From Verrucomicrobiaceae bacterium (GTDB taxonomy: Bacteria > Verrucomicrobiota > Verrucomicrobiia > Verrucomicrobiales > Verrucomicrobiaceae), in NCBI GenBank assembly GCA_019694165.1, contig JAIBCL010000002.1, positions 1 to 64,000 of the forward strand: 64,000 nucleotides of DNA, written 5' to 3'. This document shows positions 19,016 through 27,222 of this stretch, piece after piece. Numbering within the stretch: the stretch's first letter is position 1; each line of letters starts with the position of its first letter. The notes below the pieces were generated by a model. That model was not told the DNA's origin. It worked only from the letters and a program-made list of their open reading frames with translations, and did no database searches. A program made the translations under genes and the position numbers.

Positions 19016-19552
19016 CTATTTCAGCAGCTTCGATACCAACAGCACCACGCGCAGCATTCCTTCCAGCAGCAACACGAAAAGCCAGATGTCGCCCACGATC
19101 TGGCAAGCGAGGCACGACGATGCCACGAGCACGCACGCAGCCACTGACAAGGCCAGCAACACCACGGAGTCCATGAGCAGGCGCGCCTCGGCCGCGATGA
19201 GAATGCGGCGCTCCACAAGCAGCGCGCAAAGAGCGCCGGGCACGACCACAAGGAGCTGCAGCACCAGCAGCCACACCGGCAGCCACGCGGCGAGACACAG
19301 CAGCAAACGCGGTGCCATCCACCATCCGTGGCTGCCGCCCCACGGCAGGAAACACGCCACCGCAATAAGCGACCAGCCCGCGCAGAACGCAGCCCCCCAC
19401 ATCACCTCCCGCTCGTGCAGTCGATCCCGCGCGGCGACCATCTGGTCCGCATCCTCTGGCGTGACCGGCGGCTTCGGCGGCAAAAACACCCGCGCCAGGG
19501 CGGTGCGTACCAGCGGAAGAGATGCATCGTCGATGAGGCGGTCCGTCTTCAT
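19016..19552 (-). CDS. Small polytopic membrane protein, unknown function
   Basis: 178 residues with four to five strongly hydrophobic segments (EVMWGAAFCAGWSLIAVACFLPW, LLLCLAAWLPVWLLVLQLLVVV, VVLLALSVAACVLVASSC, DIWLFVLLLEGMLRVVLLV) after a hydrophilic N-terminus of about 50 residues. Its ATG overlaps the stop of the upstream acyltransferase gene (ATGA at 19549-19552), so the two are translationally coupled. The family is not recognised. Position suggests it works with the acyltransferase in the inner membrane. Confidence 0.8.
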   Translation of the reverse strand: MKTDRLIDDASLPLVRTALARVFLPPKPPVTPEDADQMVAARDRLHEREVMWGAAFCAGWSLIAVACFLPWGGSHGWWMAPRLLLCLAAWLPVWLLVLQLLVVVPGALCALLVERRILIAAEARLLMDSVVLLALSVAACVLVASSCLACQIVGDIWLFVLLLEGMLRVVLLVSKLLK

Positions 19553-20481
19553 GATTCCTCGTCATCATGGATCGACTGGCGCTCGAAGACGCGCTCGAAG
19601 ACGAACCACTGGTACCAATGCTGTTCCACCACCTTGCGCAGGCATGCGCTCCACCAGCGGGCCGCCGCGTTTTGCGCCGCGTTCTTGTCGCGCGGATCGC
19701 CGGTCCATTGAAAAGGCTCGTGCGCGATGGCGCGGTAGCGCCGCCAGCCGATGCGCACGATGAAGACCGGCACGATGGGCACGCGCGCCACGAGCGCGAG
19801 CAAGAAGGGGCCGCGCGGCAACTGCCATGTGATCCCGTCACGAAACTCCGCCGGACGGGCGGACACGTCGAAAAGCACACGATCGCCCTGGATGGCCACC
19901 AGTTCGCCCTCTTGGAGCAGCCGGGTGAGTTCCACCGCCAGCATGCCGCCCGGCTCGTTGTAGTGCACCGTCAGCCACTCGGAATTGTTCTCCACGCGCC
20001 GCTCTTTCATGAACTCCTGAGTCTCGTCATGCCGGTCCGGCACGCGCACCGTGTGGATGCGGCGCTTCAGCCGCCGGGCAAACATCGGGGCGGCCACATC
20101 ATAGTTCCCCATGTGCGCGGTAAGGATGACAGCCCCTGCCCCGGCCTGCGCCAGCCCGTCGAGATGCCGCTGACCCGACACCTCCCAATCGATGACCTCG
20201 TCGCCGAGCCGCACATGCGCCATGTCGGCGAGCGTCCAGCCGTAATTCAAGATCACGCAGAAGGTGTCCTTCACATACTGCCAGAGCGTCTGTCCGGGCC
20301 TGACGACGGCGAGGTTTGCCGCCACGGTGAAGCGCGTCTTTTTCAGCGCGAGAAAGAATACCGCGCCCATCGCCCAGGTGAGCGCCGGCTCGAGAAACCA
20401 CGGACACCACCGGGCTGCGAAGAAGAGATAACGCATCCAGAAGTCACCATAGACATTGAACCTGCGCAGCAGCGAGTTCAT
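19549..20481 (-). CDS. LpxL/HtrB-type lysophospholipid (lipid A) acyltransferase
   Basis: 310 residues from ATG 20481 (MNSLLRRFNVYGDFWMRYLFFAARWC). An N-terminal membrane segment is followed by the acyltransferase core with the HX4D motif in TAHMGNYD (His about 121, Asp about 126). Further matches are the block VAIQGDRVLFDVSARPAEF, which corresponds to the D-x-R-x-x-x-x-G region of LpxL/LpxM enzymes, and IVPVFIVRIGWRRYR. These enzymes add secondary acyl chains to lipid A at the inner membrane; in this lineage the acceptor could be another glycolipid. It is the first gene of a coupled operon with the membrane protein and coiled-coil protein. Confidence 0.85.
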   Translation of the reverse strand: MNSLLRRFNVYGDFWMRYLFFAARWCPWFLEPALTWAMGAVFFLALKKTRFTVAANLAVVRPGQTLWQYVKDTFCVILNYGWTLADMAHVRLGDEVIDWEVSGQRHLDGLAQAGAGAVILTAHMGNYDVAAPMFARRLKRRIHTVRVPDRHDETQEFMKERRVENNSEWLTVHYNEPGGMLAVELTRLLQEGELVAIQGDRVLFDVSARPAEFRDGITWQLPRGPFLLALVARVPIVPVFIVRIGWRRYRAIAHEPFQWTGDPRDKNAAQNAAARWWSACLRKVVEQHWYQWFVFERVFERQSIHDDEES

Positions 20482-20538
20482 GGCGGAGAGAAGCACGGCC
20501 CCGGCTGCGGGCAAGCATGGCTTGCGCCAAACGCCGGC

Positions 20539-21381
20539 TCACTCGTCCATGATCTGCATCGCCAGCTTGCGCATGAGCTGGCGATCGGCCATGGCGTGGA
20601 GACGGTCGTAGGACTCGTCGAGGTTGCGCAGGGTGCGCAGCAGGATGGCATCCACGGGTGCCGGCTCGCGCACGAGGTCCTCCATGGCGGGATTCGCCGC
20701 CGGGTGATGCTTCGCCACATCCGTGGCGAGCATGAAGCGGCCGCGGTTGAAGCAATCGACGAGCCAGAGCCTGCCATGGAAGGGCACGCGGGCGAGGAAG
20801 TGGCCGGGGAAATTGCAGCCCTCGACGGTGACGCCGAAGCGACGCGCCACGAAGCGGTAGATGCACGAGAGGCTGATGGGATTGCCCATGCCGTTGTCCA
20901 ACACCCAGAAGAGGTTGCTGTTCTCCGGGGCGTAGTAGTTCCGGCTGTTCCCGCGGAGGCGCGCCGACTCGCCGCGGCCGCCGAAGAGCCACTCGGCCAG
21001 CTCACGCGCATCCATGCGTCCCTGCTCGTGAAACGCGGCCTGCGCGATCTCGTCGAGGCGGCGGCCGAGATCTTCGGGCCGCGTCTTCCACCCGTTCAAA
21101 AAGGCGGACAGATGAGCCATTGCCATCTCGAGCTGCTCATCGGGCCGGGCCTGCCAGCGCCAGCGCATCCATGTCTCCTCCAGATCGGTGCGCCGCACGG
21201 GCTCGAGCAATTGCGCCACGATGCGCTCTTCTTCATCCGTCAGCGGACGCTCGAGCTGGTCCAGGTGCGCGGGCAGTTCGTGGTGGATGCCCGCGAGCTG
21301 CTGCTGCACCGCCTCGCGCACCACGACAGAGTCATCGTCGAGCAGCTTGATGATGTGATTGAGCTGGCGGGCGAGAGGCAT
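20539..21381 (-). CDS. SirB1/transglutaminase-like family protein
   Basis: 280 residues from ATG 21381; the upstream extension in frame is not protein-like. The N-terminal third is helical and charged. The core has the transglutaminase-like SirB1 pattern: NLFWVLDNGMGNPISLSCIYRFVARRFG, then VEGCNFPGHFLARV and LWLVDCFNRGRF, where Cys, His and Asp positions correspond to a papain-like triad region. In this family the catalytic residues are often incomplete and function is unclear. It sits behind the acyltransferase operon (57 bp upstream of it on the same strand) without overlap. Confidence 0.8.
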   Translation of the reverse strand: MPLARQLNHIIKLLDDDSVVVREAVQQQLAGIHHELPAHLDQLERPLTDEEERIVAQLLEPVRRTDLEETWMRWRWQARPDEQLEMAMAHLSAFLNGWKTRPEDLGRRLDEIAQAAFHEQGRMDARELAEWLFGGRGESARLRGNSRNYYAPENSNLFWVLDNGMGNPISLSCIYRFVARRFGVTVEGCNFPGHFLARVPFHGRLWLVDCFNRGRFMLATDVAKHHPAANPAMEDLVREPAPVDAILLRTLRNLDESYDRLHAMADRQLMRKLAMQIMDE

Positions 21382-21483
21382 TGCTGTGAAATAGCACGAA
21401 CGAGGATTTGAACGCAATGGCAAAATGAGCGCGCCGAAAATGCGCGACGAGCCAGGGCCACCGGGGAGCCGCACTGCACGCTC

Positions 21484-22365
21484 TCACTGCCCTTGGGGGG
21501 CGGGTGCCGATGGCGTGACGGCCGGCTTGATCTCGATCGCCGGCTCTTTGGCAGCCGGTGCGGCAGCGGGCGGCGCTTTTTCGGCGCCGGGCTTCACGTC
21601 AGATGCCGGTGTCGCATTCGACGCGGCTCCGGCCGCCGGTGCGGCGGCGGGTCCTCCGTCCGGTTTTGCCGTGCCGGCTGCGGCGTCGGTCTTCTTTGCC
21701 ACCTTCGGAGCCGATGACTGCTGGCGCTTCAGATACGAGGCGTAGGACGGCCCCTCGCCGACGATGCTGACCGGCGTGCCGACAGACACGCTGGCAAAGA
21801 TGAGAGGTGCAAACGAACGCGGCATCCGGATGCAGCCATGGGAGGCGCGGTAGCCGGGCTTCGGGATGGGGCCGGCGTGCATGCCCACACCATCGCCGGT
21901 GAGCCGCATGTAGTAAGGCATGCGCGCGCCTTCGAATCGGCCGCCTTCGGGAATGGGATCGCGTCCCATCTTGGCGTCGGAGTTCACCAGCTTGCCGCCG
22001 CTGGTGTAGGTCTTGCCGAACAGGTTCGATTTCTTGTCCACCACCTTTTCCATGACCTTGAAGTCACCCACCGGTGTCGGGTATTTGAAGATGCCGGTGG
22101 CCACCGTGGCCCAGCCGATCTCTTCCTTGCCGCTGAAGACATGGGCCTTCTGCTCATTGATGTTGATCTTCACATGCGTGGCCGTGCGCCCCTTGCCATT
22201 CCACTGGTAAAGCTCCTTCGGCTTCTCCGGCGTGGAGGGCTTCTCCGGCTCGGGCGGCGGCTCCTTCTTGGTGACGCATGAGCTGAGGAGCAATCCGGCG
22301 ATCGCTGCGGGCAGGGCAGCGGCGAGGCTGGCGGAGGAGGCGAGTCGGCGTACGAGGGTCTTCAT
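21484..22365 (-). CDS. L,D-transpeptidase lipoprotein (YkuD/ErfK family)
   Basis: 293 residues from ATG 22365. The N-terminus is a lipoprotein signal with lipobox LLSSC (Cys about 30), followed by a Pro/Glu linker. The YkuD domain starts at HVKININEQKAHVFSG and contains the catalytic motif MHAGPIPKPGYRASHGCIR, with His about 176 and Cys about 178. The last about 85 residues are an Ala/Pro/Lys-rich tail, presumably disordered. Such enzymes make 3-3 peptidoglycan cross-links or attach proteins to peptidoglycan in the periplasm. The length without the tail fits the family. Confidence 0.93.
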   Translation of the reverse strand: MKTLVRRLASSASLAAALPAAIAGLLLSSCVTKKEPPPEPEKPSTPEKPKELYQWNGKGRTATHVKININEQKAHVFSGKEEIGWATVATGIFKYPTPVGDFKVMEKVVDKKSNLFGKTYTSGGKLVNSDAKMGRDPIPEGGRFEGARMPYYMRLTGDGVGMHAGPIPKPGYRASHGCIRMPRSFAPLIFASVSVGTPVSIVGEGPSYASYLKRQQSSAPKVAKKTDAAAGTAKPDGGPAAAPAAGAASNATPASDVKPGAEKAPPAAAPAAKEPAIEIKPAVTPSAPAPQGQ

Positions 22366-22572
22366 GCGATGGTGGTATGCGCCGACGGCCACGGGAGACG
22401 CAGGTCCATTGCGCGGGTGGCAGACTACGTTCTTCCCCCGCCATGACAAGCAACGAATCGCCCCGCATGAACAATCAGGACACGGGAGGCCAAAGGAGCA
22501 GGACGGGACATCGACGCCCCGCCACCTCGGTGCTACGTGCTCCATCCATCCACGATCCACCCTCGCCCCGAC

Positions 22573-25158
22573 CTACTCCGGCAATACGCGCACGACGAAC
22601 GCCGCTCCGGGCCGCAGGTACTTCGCGGCCGCTCGGCGCACTTCGGCCGGCGTGAGCGCGTCCATGATGGCGGGCAGGCGGAGGATGTGGTCGTGACCCA
22701 GGCCGTTGAGTTCGTCCCAGCCGATGCCGTCGGCCAGCGCAGGATTCCCCTGCTGCGCGCGCAACCATGAGGAGCGCCATGTGGTTTTCGCACGCTCGAT
22801 CTCATCGGCGGCGAGTCCGCTGGCGGCGAGGTCGGAGATCTGCTCCTTCATTTCCTTTTCCGCCAGCTCGATCTTCGCCGCATCGGTGCCGACGTAGAAA
22901 TAGAATGCGCCCGCACCGAGCGCGGCAAAGGACTGCGCGCCGACGTAGTAGGCGAGGCCGAGTTCTTCACGGATGCGGTTGAAAAGGCGGGATCCCATGT
23001 CGCTGCATGCTTCGTCGATGAGGGAGAGCGCGTAGCTGTCGGTATCCTGCAAGCCGACGGTGCGGAAGCCGATGACCAGCACGGCCTGCTCCTTGTCGAG
23101 CTTCTGGTCCCACTCGCCGGGCTTGGACGCACCGCGGAAGGCTGCGGCGCCCGAGGCATCGCGCCGTCCCTTCGGCAGCTTCGCAAACACTCGCTCCACC
23201 AGCGCGCGCACGGTCTTCGCCTTGACGTCGCCGAAGACGGAGATGACGCCATTGGCAGCGCAGACATGCCGCGCGAGCACATCGCGGCAGGCGGCCACGG
23301 TGAGGTCCTTCACCGTCTGCTCGGTGCCCAGCGCGGTGCGTGCATAGGGTACGCCGGCGAAGATTTTTTTCCGGCACAGCCGCAGTGCGACGGTAAGCGG
23401 ATCCTCCTGCTCCTCGCGGATGGCGGCGATCTGACGCTTCTGCACGAGCGGAAGCTGGGCTGCGGGCAGTTGCGCATTCAAGGCGAGATCGGCCAGCAGG
23501 TCCATGCCGAGCGCCTCGTCGCCACGGAGAACGTCTGCGCCAAGGATGAGCCGGTGCACATCGCCCTGCGTCACGATTCCGCCGCCGCGGTTCTCCAGCA
23601 CGCTGGCGAGCTCCGCGGCGCTGCGTGTGCGGGTGCCCTTCATGAGCATCTGCGCAGCCACCTGAGTCACGCCCGCGTTCTCGTCCGTCTCCACCGGCAC
23701 GCCGGCGAGGAATTGCGCCCGCAGCGAGACGAGCGGCAGCTTCGGATTCTCCCCCACGATGAGCGTGAGGCCGCCCGGCAGCACCATGCGTTCGATTTTT
23801 TCACAGCGGGATCCCGCGGCATCGACGGCCTCCGGTTTCCCTGCGGTCTGCGGCTCGACGATGGTGACGTTCATGCGCCGGGGATCCAGGTGGCGCAAGG
23901 CCGCGTCCCTGATCTTGGCTGGCGTGAGTCTCTCGATGCTCCCGAGGTGCAGCGCGGCAAAGTCGAGGCTTCCAGCAGTGAGCCAGCCGTGGCCGAGGCT
24001 CGATGCCTGCCCGCGCGTGGTCATCAGAGCGCGCAACTGGCTGCCGAGCGTGGTGCGCACGGCCTTGCTCAGCTCCGTCGCCGTGGGCCCGCGCTGCCTC
24101 ATGCGTTCGACTGCCTCCAGCGCGGCTTTCTCCGCCGCTGCGGCATCGCCGGGATCACACTCGATCTCGACATTGAACAGCCCGCACTCCTGCGTGGCCC
24201 ACGCACCGGCCCACACATAGTGCGCGAGGCCGCGCTTCTCGCGCAGCTCCTGGTAGAGCCGCGAACTCTTGCCCCCGCCAAGCAGGAAGCCTAGCACGTC
24301 GAGCGCCGCCTTCTCCTCGTCCGCCTCGCCGGGGATCACCCAGCCGAACGATACGCGCGTGAGTTCCGTGGCGAAGGTGCGGGTGTTCCGACGCGGTCCC
24401 ATCTGCCGCGGCTCCTCCGGCTGCATCACCGCCTCGTAGGGCCTGCGCCGCCATGCCTTGAAATGCCGCTCCACCGCGGCAAAGGCGGCCTGCGGCTCGA
24501 CGGCACCGGTGATTATCACAAAGCAATTGTTTGGCGCATAGTGCCGGCGCACGAAGCCCTCCACATCCTCCCGCGCCACCTGGTCGAACACTTCGCGGTA
24601 GCCGATGACCGGGTGGCGCAGCGGATGCTTCCGGAAGGCCGTGGCCTGCATGAGATGCTGTGCGGCGGAGTTGGGGTCGTCATTGTCCATCGCCATCTCA
24701 CGGCGGATCACGTCCATCTCGCGCGCGAGTTCATCGGCATCGAGCTTCGAGTGCATGACCATGTCTGCCAGCACGTCGAGGTAGGCGTCCACCTGCTCCG
24801 AGAGGCCGTCGATCCAGTACACCGTGCGGTTGAATGAAGTGTAGGCGTTCACCTGCCCGCCGTGATGCTGGATGGTCCGGGATATCTCCTGCGCCGTGCG
24901 CCGCGTGGTGCCCTTGAAAACCATGTGCTCCACCAGGTGCGCCAGCCCCGCGCCCGTCCAGCGCTCCTCATGGATGCTGCCCGCCCGCACCCACACCTGC
25001 ACGCTGGCCAGCGGATGCGAGTGATCCTGCTGCACGATGACCTCCAGCCCGTTGTCCAGCGTGCGCACCTCCGCCCTCGCCGGCGGCAGCGTGATGTGCG
25101 CGCCGCGTCCCGCGGCCGGAGCCCTGCCATTCGTCACCCGTGCTGATTTGTGTCTCAT
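22573..25158 (-). CDS. M16-family zinc metallopeptidase, double-domain
   Basis: 861 residues from ATG 25158. The N-terminal half has the inverted zinc motif HLVEH (about 74-78) in AGLAHLVEHMVFKGT, with the distal Glu expected in the DVIRREMAMDNDDP region. The C-terminal half repeats the M16 fold without the zinc motif (VLPGGLTLIVGENPKLPLVSLRAQF), so the protein is a fused active-plus-inactive pair as in pitrilysin-type or tandem M16 proteins. No signal peptide is evident; the N-terminus is basic. Its ATG overlaps the TGA of the upstream Minf_1886-like gene (ATGA at 25155-25158), indicating coupled translation. Confidence 0.92.
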   Translation of the reverse strand: MRHKSARVTNGRAPAAGRGAHITLPPARAEVRTLDNGLEVIVQQDHSHPLASVQVWVRAGSIHEERWTGAGLAHLVEHMVFKGTTRRTAQEISRTIQHHGGQVNAYTSFNRTVYWIDGLSEQVDAYLDVLADMVMHSKLDADELAREMDVIRREMAMDNDDPNSAAQHLMQATAFRKHPLRHPVIGYREVFDQVAREDVEGFVRRHYAPNNCFVIITGAVEPQAAFAAVERHFKAWRRRPYEAVMQPEEPRQMGPRRNTRTFATELTRVSFGWVIPGEADEEKAALDVLGFLLGGGKSSRLYQELREKRGLAHYVWAGAWATQECGLFNVEIECDPGDAAAAEKAALEAVERMRQRGPTATELSKAVRTTLGSQLRALMTTRGQASSLGHGWLTAGSLDFAALHLGSIERLTPAKIRDAALRHLDPRRMNVTIVEPQTAGKPEAVDAAGSRCEKIERMVLPGGLTLIVGENPKLPLVSLRAQFLAGVPVETDENAGVTQVAAQMLMKGTRTRSAAELASVLENRGGGIVTQGDVHRLILGADVLRGDEALGMDLLADLALNAQLPAAQLPLVQKRQIAAIREEQEDPLTVALRLCRKKIFAGVPYARTALGTEQTVKDLTVAACRDVLARHVCAANGVISVFGDVKAKTVRALVERVFAKLPKGRRDASGAAAFRGASKPGEWDQKLDKEQAVLVIGFRTVGLQDTDSYALSLIDEACSDMGSRLFNRIREELGLAYYVGAQSFAALGAGAFYFYVGTDAAKIELAEKEMKEQISDLAASGLAADEIERAKTTWRSSWLRAQQGNPALADGIGWDELNGLGHDHILRLPAIMDALTPAEVRRAAAKYLRPGAAFVVRVLPE

Positions 25159-25571
25159 GAATTCGTCTTCTGCTTCTGCTCCGCCCTCGCCACCGGCAGG
25201 AAAGGCTGCGTGAATGCCTGCTCGAAATCGTAGCCGCCCGCGAAGTCCTCGATGCTGTCGCCGTCGTTCTTGCCGAAGTACGAGCACTCGATCAGATTGT
25301 AAACGATGGCACCCACGTCCTCGCCGCGCGTGATGCCCCACTCCCGCAGAAGAAACAGCGCCATGGGGCCAAACTCCCGCAGCGCGTGCTCGCGCACGCC
25401 TTCGAGCAGCTCCTGCCCGGTCACATGCTGGTCGTCGCCTTCGCCGCGAAACTTCTTCGACGCCACATGCAGCGCATCGCGCACAAAGGCGTACGCTTCC
25501 GGCTGGTAGCGCGCATCGCGCTCGATGGCGCTCTCGACCGCGTCTTCAAAACTGATGGGTTCGCTGGGCAT
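25155..25571 (-). CDS. Minf_1886-like (Verrucomicrobia/Planctomycetes-restricted) protein
   Basis: 138 residues from ATG 25571 (MPSEPISFEDAVESAIERDARY). Conserved-looking blocks are RYQPEAYAFVRDALHVASKK, HVTGQELLEGVREHALREFG and EWGITRGEDVGAIVYNLIE. From memory these match a small protein family restricted to Verrucomicrobia and Planctomycetes (Minf_1886 / TIGR04138). Function is unknown. The gene is translationally coupled to the downstream M16 peptidase. The in-frame extension to 25628 is not family-like and was left out. Confidence 0.82.
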   Translation of the reverse strand: MPSEPISFEDAVESAIERDARYQPEAYAFVRDALHVASKKFRGEGDDQHVTGQELLEGVREHALREFGPMALFLLREWGITRGEDVGAIVYNLIECSYFGKNDGDSIEDFAGGYDFEQAFTQPFLPVARAEQKQKTNS

Positions 25572-25658
25572 TGACTGGGCGGGGTCCCCTTCCCTTCCGC
25601 AGGGAAAAAGGGCCGGAATCTGCCTCATTCCCCCGGCTGGTCAATCACCGCCAAGCAC

Positions 25659-25672
25659 CCGCCTTCGGGCGG
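25659..25672 (-). terminator. GC hairpin downstream of the Kir-type channel gene
   Basis: CCGCC (25659-25663) and GGCGG (25668-25672) form a perfect five-pair stem around a four-base loop, about 40 bp past the stop of the channel gene at 25713. There is no T-tract, so it is a weak candidate for a terminator or RNA-stabilising hairpin. Confidence 0.25.
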
Positions 25673-25712
25673 CAGGGTACGCAGCGCGCGGAATCGCCCC
25701 CGGCCCTCGGCC

Positions 25713-26585
25713 TCACCCCACGGTCTCCGTCTCGTGCAGGCGGCCGTAGTCCACCGTGTAGCGTCCGTCGCGGCCCGGCGAGTAGATGTCCACGAACTGC
25801 TCGCCGAAGCGCACGTCGCGCCAGTGGTAATCGTGCTGGCTCTGCATGGGCGCCGGGATCACCGTGTCCACGCCCGTCACAGAAGCCATGAAACGCGAGT
25901 GGCTGGCCTCGAGCTGCTCCCGCGTCACGCCAAAGAGCGGGCTGCTCTCGTCGATCACATGGCGCAGCGTGAGCGCTGCGGGGAAAAGGATGAGGCGGTC
26001 GAACGTGAGCTTCAGCGTGTAGAAGCGCCGCGCGTCATCGCCCTCGGCGGTCATTTCATCCCGGTGCAGCATCAGGCAGAAGTGCGCCTCCACCATGCTC
26101 TGGTGCCGGCCGTTCGCCACGCGGAAGGCCAGCGCGGGCTTCCCGTCAAAGGGCGCGATCACCAGCTTGTCGCTGAAGATCACTCGCGCCGTCGGCCGTG
26201 AGAAGCGCACAAAAATCACGCCGGTGATGACGGCGGTGATGAACACCCCCGCCATGATCTCCAGGCTCACCACCACATGCCCGTAAAGGGTGACCGGGTG
26301 CATGTGCCCGTAGCCCACCGTCGCCAGCGTCTCCATGCTGAAGAAGAACGCGTCGGAGAAGGAACCGGGGCGCATCTCCGAAATGCAGTCCGCGCGCAGC
26401 CAGTACGCAGTGGCAAAGACGAGATTCAGCGCCAGATAATTCCCCAAACCCGCCAGAATGAAGCGCGGCCACGAAAGCGAGAGCACCCAGTGGTAGAGGT
26501 CCCTCCAGTCCCACGGGCTGTCGTTCACTTTCAGAAACTCCATGCTGCCGGCACGCACGGCGATGGGGGTGTTTTGCTTTTTCAT
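25713..26585 (-). CDS. Inward-rectifier (Kir-type) potassium channel
   Basis: 290 residues from ATG 26585. Two membrane helices flank a pore loop with the potassium selectivity filter TVGYGHM (about 89-95), preceded by FFFSMETLA. The amphipathic slide-helix region (SPWDWRDLYHWVLSLSWPRF) comes first, and the C-terminal beta-rich cytoplasmic domain starts at RFSRPTARVIFSDKLVIAPFDGKPALAFRVAN, the standard opening of KirBac cytoplasmic domains. Length matches bacterial Kir channels. It would conduct potassium across the inner membrane as a tetramer. It lies on the same strand as the downstream Minf_1886/M16 pair, but 140 bp apart. Confidence 0.93.
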   Translation of the reverse strand: MKKQNTPIAVRAGSMEFLKVNDSPWDWRDLYHWVLSLSWPRFILAGLGNYLALNLVFATAYWLRADCISEMRPGSFSDAFFFSMETLATVGYGHMHPVTLYGHVVVSLEIMAGVFITAVITGVIFVRFSRPTARVIFSDKLVIAPFDGKPALAFRVANGRHQSMVEAHFCLMLHRDEMTAEGDDARRFYTLKLTFDRLILFPAALTLRHVIDESSPLFGVTREQLEASHSRFMASVTGVDTVIPAPMQSQHDYHWRDVRFGEQFVDIYSPGRDGRYTVDYGRLHETETVG

Positions 26586-27222
26586 GGCGGAATGGCGAAG
26601 CAACCGAAGCGCCTTCCATACAACCGCCGTGCCGCCGGACAAGGCGCGATTTCATCATGCACGACACTTCACAAAAGGGGCTGCATTTGCCGTCCGCGAC
26701 CGTCAGGCAATCTCCTCAACGACATCGTCGGCGAGGACGGTCCCTTTCAGGCCGACGAGGCAAGACCCTTCGCCGCATCGTGAAGTCCGGCGTCGCGACA
26801 CGAGAGGGCAAATCTCATCGGAGACCGCGGCAGCTTCGGCTCGTATCACATCGGCTGCGACGCAACCGTGCCGATGCGCGCCGAGTGAGAGAATCTGCTG
26901 GACGCCTTCGCTTTCAGCGCCCAGCCACACCGCTTTCGCCGGCATCCGCATGGAGTCTGCCCAAATGATCACAAGCCAGAGCGCGGCCACCGCGTTCTGC
27001 ATCGCTGAGGATCATTCGACGGCGGCACAGCCGACGGATAAATCACATGCTGCGCTCCGGACTGGCAAGAATGGGCAGGTTTTACATCGGATGCCCGGTC
27101 AGAAATGAGCGGCAAGTCTGCCGGTGTGCTCAATGCGGGTCTTCCGTGAAGCATATGTGAAATCTTTGTGAACCCGTTGTTCATCGTTGCTGGCGGCTCG
27201 GCAGACCTGTTACTCTCATTCC
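26586..27222. other. Long intergenic stretch without a recognised gene
   Basis: 637 bp between two divergent genes (Kir channel on the left, radical SAM on the right). Open frames exist on both strands (for example 26703-27002 minus) but they have no recognisable family, no good start context and a composition typical of shadow frames. The minus-strand frame could be a decayed gene. Promoters for both neighbours must lie here; none is clear by eye. Confidence 0.5.

Noticed and set aside
18039-21411. Plus-strand open frames of 574 and 614 codons
   Set aside because: They overlap five minus-strand genes with clear family motifs or coupled starts; composition is His/Arg-rich shadow type.
26703-27002. 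Minus-strand frame of 99 codons as a gene
   Set aside because: No recognisable family, Shine-Dalgarno or coupling. Possible decayed gene, but not supportable from sequence alone.
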